The notes below the pieces were generated by a model that worked only from the letters and a program-made list of their open reading frames with translations, did no database searches and was not told the origin of the DNA. From assembly GCA_018657165.1 (NCBI GenBank), contig JABHXS010000095.1:1-6329 (forward strand): a stretch of DNA of 6,329 nt. Direction: 5' to 3'. This document shows positions 5,122 through 6,329 of this stretch, piece after piece. Position 1 is the first letter of the stretch; each line of letters starts with the position of its first letter. A program made the position numbers and the translations under genes. The stretch is from Nitrosomonadales bacterium. GTDB taxonomy: Bacteria; Pseudomonadota; Gammaproteobacteria; Burkholderiales; Methylophilaceae.

Positions 5122-5907
5122 ATGGAATCAAATAAATTATTAATTGCAGGAAAATATTATGTATCGAGGCTTCTAGTCGGTACAGGTAAGTATAAAGATT
5201 TTGAAGAAACACAAAAGGCAATTGGGGAAAGTGGGGCTGAAATTGTAACTGTTGCTATTAGAAGAACAAATATCGGTCAAGATGCAAAACAAAAGTCTTT
5301 ATTAGATTTCATACCTAAAGAAAAATATACATATTTGCCAAATACAGCAGGATGCTACTCAAAAGATGAGGCCATAAGAACATTACGTCTCGCGAGAGAA
5401 TTGTTAGATGGGCATAACCTTGTCAAGTTAGAAGTATTGGGTGACCCCAATACACTGTACCCTAATGTAGTTGAGACTATAGAAGCCGCTAAAACTTTAA
5501 TCAAAGAAGGCTTCGATGTTATGGTTTATACCTCTGATGACCCCATCATTGCGAAACAACTTGAAGATATAGGTTGTTGTGCAATCATGCCTCTAGCATC
5601 ACTAATAGGTTCAGGAATGGGAATCTTAAATCCTCATAATTTAGAAATTATTATTGATAATGCAAAAGTTCCTATAATTGTAGATGCTGGGGTTGGAACT
5701 GCTTCAGATGCCGTTATTGCTATGGAGCTGGGCTGCGATGGGGTTTTAATGAATACCGCAATTGCAGCTGCAAATGACCCTGTTTTGATGGCTCAGGCTA
5801 TGAAAAAGGCAATTGAATCTGGAAGGGATGCATTTCTAGCAGGGAGAATGGAAAAAAAGTTTTATCAAGCGACACCAAGCTCACCAACTTCGGGGTTAAT
5901 TAAGTGA
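5122..5907 (+). CDS. thiG: Thiazole synthase ThiG
   Basis: ThiG forms the thiazole phosphate of thiamine from 1-deoxy-D-xylulose 5-phosphate, dehydroglycine or glycine imine, and the sulfur of ThiS thiocarboxylate. It is a cytoplasmic (beta/alpha)8 barrel. From ATG 5122 the product is 261 residues, the normal length. Family motifs in order: SRLLVGTGKYKDF (15-27), VTVAIRR (42-48), LPNTAGCYS (72-80), LVKLEVLGDPNTLYPN (100-115) with Lys102 the expected Schiff-base lysine, the phosphate-binding MPLASLIGSGMGILNP (156-171), and VDAGVGTASDA (187-197). The frame is open to an ATG at 5092 overlapping thiS, but homology begins only after 5122. apaG starts within the last codons (GTGA overlap), so the two are probably translationally coupled. 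Whether the glycine oxidase ThiO or tyrosine lyase ThiH supplies the imine cannot be told from this window. Confidence 0.96.
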   Translation: MESNKLLIAGKYYVSRLLVGTGKYKDFEETQKAIGESGAEIVTVAIRRTNIGQDAKQKSLLDFIPKEKYTYLPNTAGCYSKDEAIRTLRLARELLDGHNLVKLEVLGDPNTLYPNVVETIEAAKTLIKEGFDVMVYTSDDPIIAKQLEDIGCCAIMPLASLIGSGMGILNPHNLEIIIDNAKVPIIVDAGVGTASDAVIAMELGCDGVLMNTAIAAANDPVLMAQAMKKAIESGRDAFLAGRMEKKFYQATPSSPTSGLIK

Positions 5908-6287
5908 AAGAAAGCACTAATCCTCAGGTCTTAGTTAAAGTCACCCCACATTTCATAGAAAAAAATTCAATGATTGAATTTAACAAGTATGTTTTTTCTT
6001 ATGAGGTTGAAATAAGAAATGATAGCTTACAAACTGTCCAACTAGTCAGTAGGCACTGGATTATTGAGAATTCAAAATCTGAAATATTTGAAGTAAAAGG
6101 CGAAGGTGTGATTGGCGAACAACCGACAATCCCTCCTGGTGAAGTTTATATTTATTCTAGTTTTACAGAAATTAGTACGCCATCAGGGTTTATGTGGGGA
6201 TCATACACCATGCTAACTGATGCTGAAGCAAGCTTTGATGTCGATATCCCTAAATTTAAATTAAATATGCCGAGAACACTACATTGA
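5904..6287 (+). CDS. apaG: ApaG domain protein
   Basis: ApaG is a small fibronectin type III-like beta-sandwich protein. Its biochemical role is unsettled; genetic work in enterobacteria (corD) ties it to cobalt and magnesium handling. The 127-residue product is full length and carries the family signatures: SRHWIIEN (49-56), VKGEGVIGEQPTIPPGE (64-80) with the glycine-rich G-x-G-x-x-G-x-Q-P core, SGFMWGSYTM (94-103), and FDVDIPKFKLNMP (111-123), ending in the typical Leu-His. The start is the GTG at 5904, which overlaps the thiG stop as GTGA. An in-frame TAA lies immediately upstream (5901-5903), and the next Met (residue 23) would cut into the first strands. No separate promoter is apparent; expression should follow thiSG. 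The next gene overlaps its stop in the same way. Confidence 0.95.
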   Translation: MKESTNPQVLVKVTPHFIEKNSMIEFNKYVFSYEVEIRNDSLQTVQLVSRHWIIENSKSEIFEVKGEGVIGEQPTIPPGEVYIYSSFTEISTPSGFMWGSYTMLTDAEASFDVDIPKFKLNMPRTLH

Positions 6288-6329
6288 AGAATAAGTATAA
6301 GTTACTTATTATTTTCTTTTTAATCATGA
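6284..6329 (+). CDS. N-terminus of a membrane or exported protein, possibly MltA
   Basis: A frame opens at TTG 6284, overlapping the apaG stop as TTGA, and runs off the window after 15 codons: MKNKYKLLIIFFLIM. The positive N-terminus followed by an unbroken hydrophobic run is a signal peptide or membrane anchor. An in-frame TAA at 6257-6259 and the lack of another usual start between it and 6284 favour the TTG. GAGA at 6272-6275 is a weak Shine-Dalgarno 8 bases upstream. In many betaproteobacteria apaG is followed by mltA, a lipoprotein lytic transglycosylase, and this start would suit it. The product name is inferred from neighbourhood only. Confidence 0.6.
   Translation, partial: MKNKYKLLIIFFLIM

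Noticed and set aside
1..6329. tRNA, rRNA, CRISPR, insertion sequence or phage content
   Set aside because: No tRNA-like fold, no regularly spaced direct repeats, no transposase or phage protein motifs, and no long terminal inverted repeats were seen on either strand.

Overview
The window is a compact, strongly A+T-rich stretch of bacterial chromosome. It uses the standard bacterial code, with TGA as a stop in thiG and apaG. Gene spacers are mostly a few bases, and nearly all genes lie on the + strand. The gene families and low G+C suggest a streamlined proteobacterium. My best guess is a planktonic betaproteobacterial methylotroph (Methylophilaceae, OM43 or Methylopumilus type). That is an inference from general appearance, not from a marker gene.

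Region 1 (1-3553) is the tail of a cell-elongation operon: the end of mreD, then mrdA (PBP2), rodA, and a small lipoprotein. Gaps are 6-8 bases. RodA polymerises glycan strands from lipid II, PBP2 crosslinks them, and MreD is part of the membrane scaffold that positions both. The lipoprotein at the end resembles a divergent MliC-type lysozyme inhibitor. It sits where many proteobacteria carry rlpA.

Region 2 (3554-4638) holds two + strand genes, each with its own Shine-Dalgarno sequence: a 66-residue zinc-ribbon-like protein of unknown function, and a dienelactone hydrolase family alpha/beta hydrolase with an intact Cys-Asp-His triad.

Region 3 (4635-4913) looks like an intergenic gap but appears to hold a 52-residue, lysine-rich gene on the minus strand. 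It has a GTG start and a good Shine-Dalgarno sequence, and it overlaps the end of the hydrolase gene by four bases. The remaining 120 bases separate it from the divergent thiS. They contain a perfect 8-bp inverted repeat, a smaller one with the same spacer, and a possible 10-codon leader ORF.

Region 4 (4914-6329) is a tight operon: thiS (sulfur carrier), thiG (thiazole synthase), apaG, and the first codons of a membrane or exported protein, perhaps mltA. apaG and the last gene each overlap the preceding stop by four bases. No TPP riboswitch is visible upstream of thiS.

Most of the window is core housekeeping. The parts worth a second look are the minus-strand small gene with its shared regulatory gap, the lysozyme-inhibitor-like lipoprotein, and the small zinc-ribbon protein.
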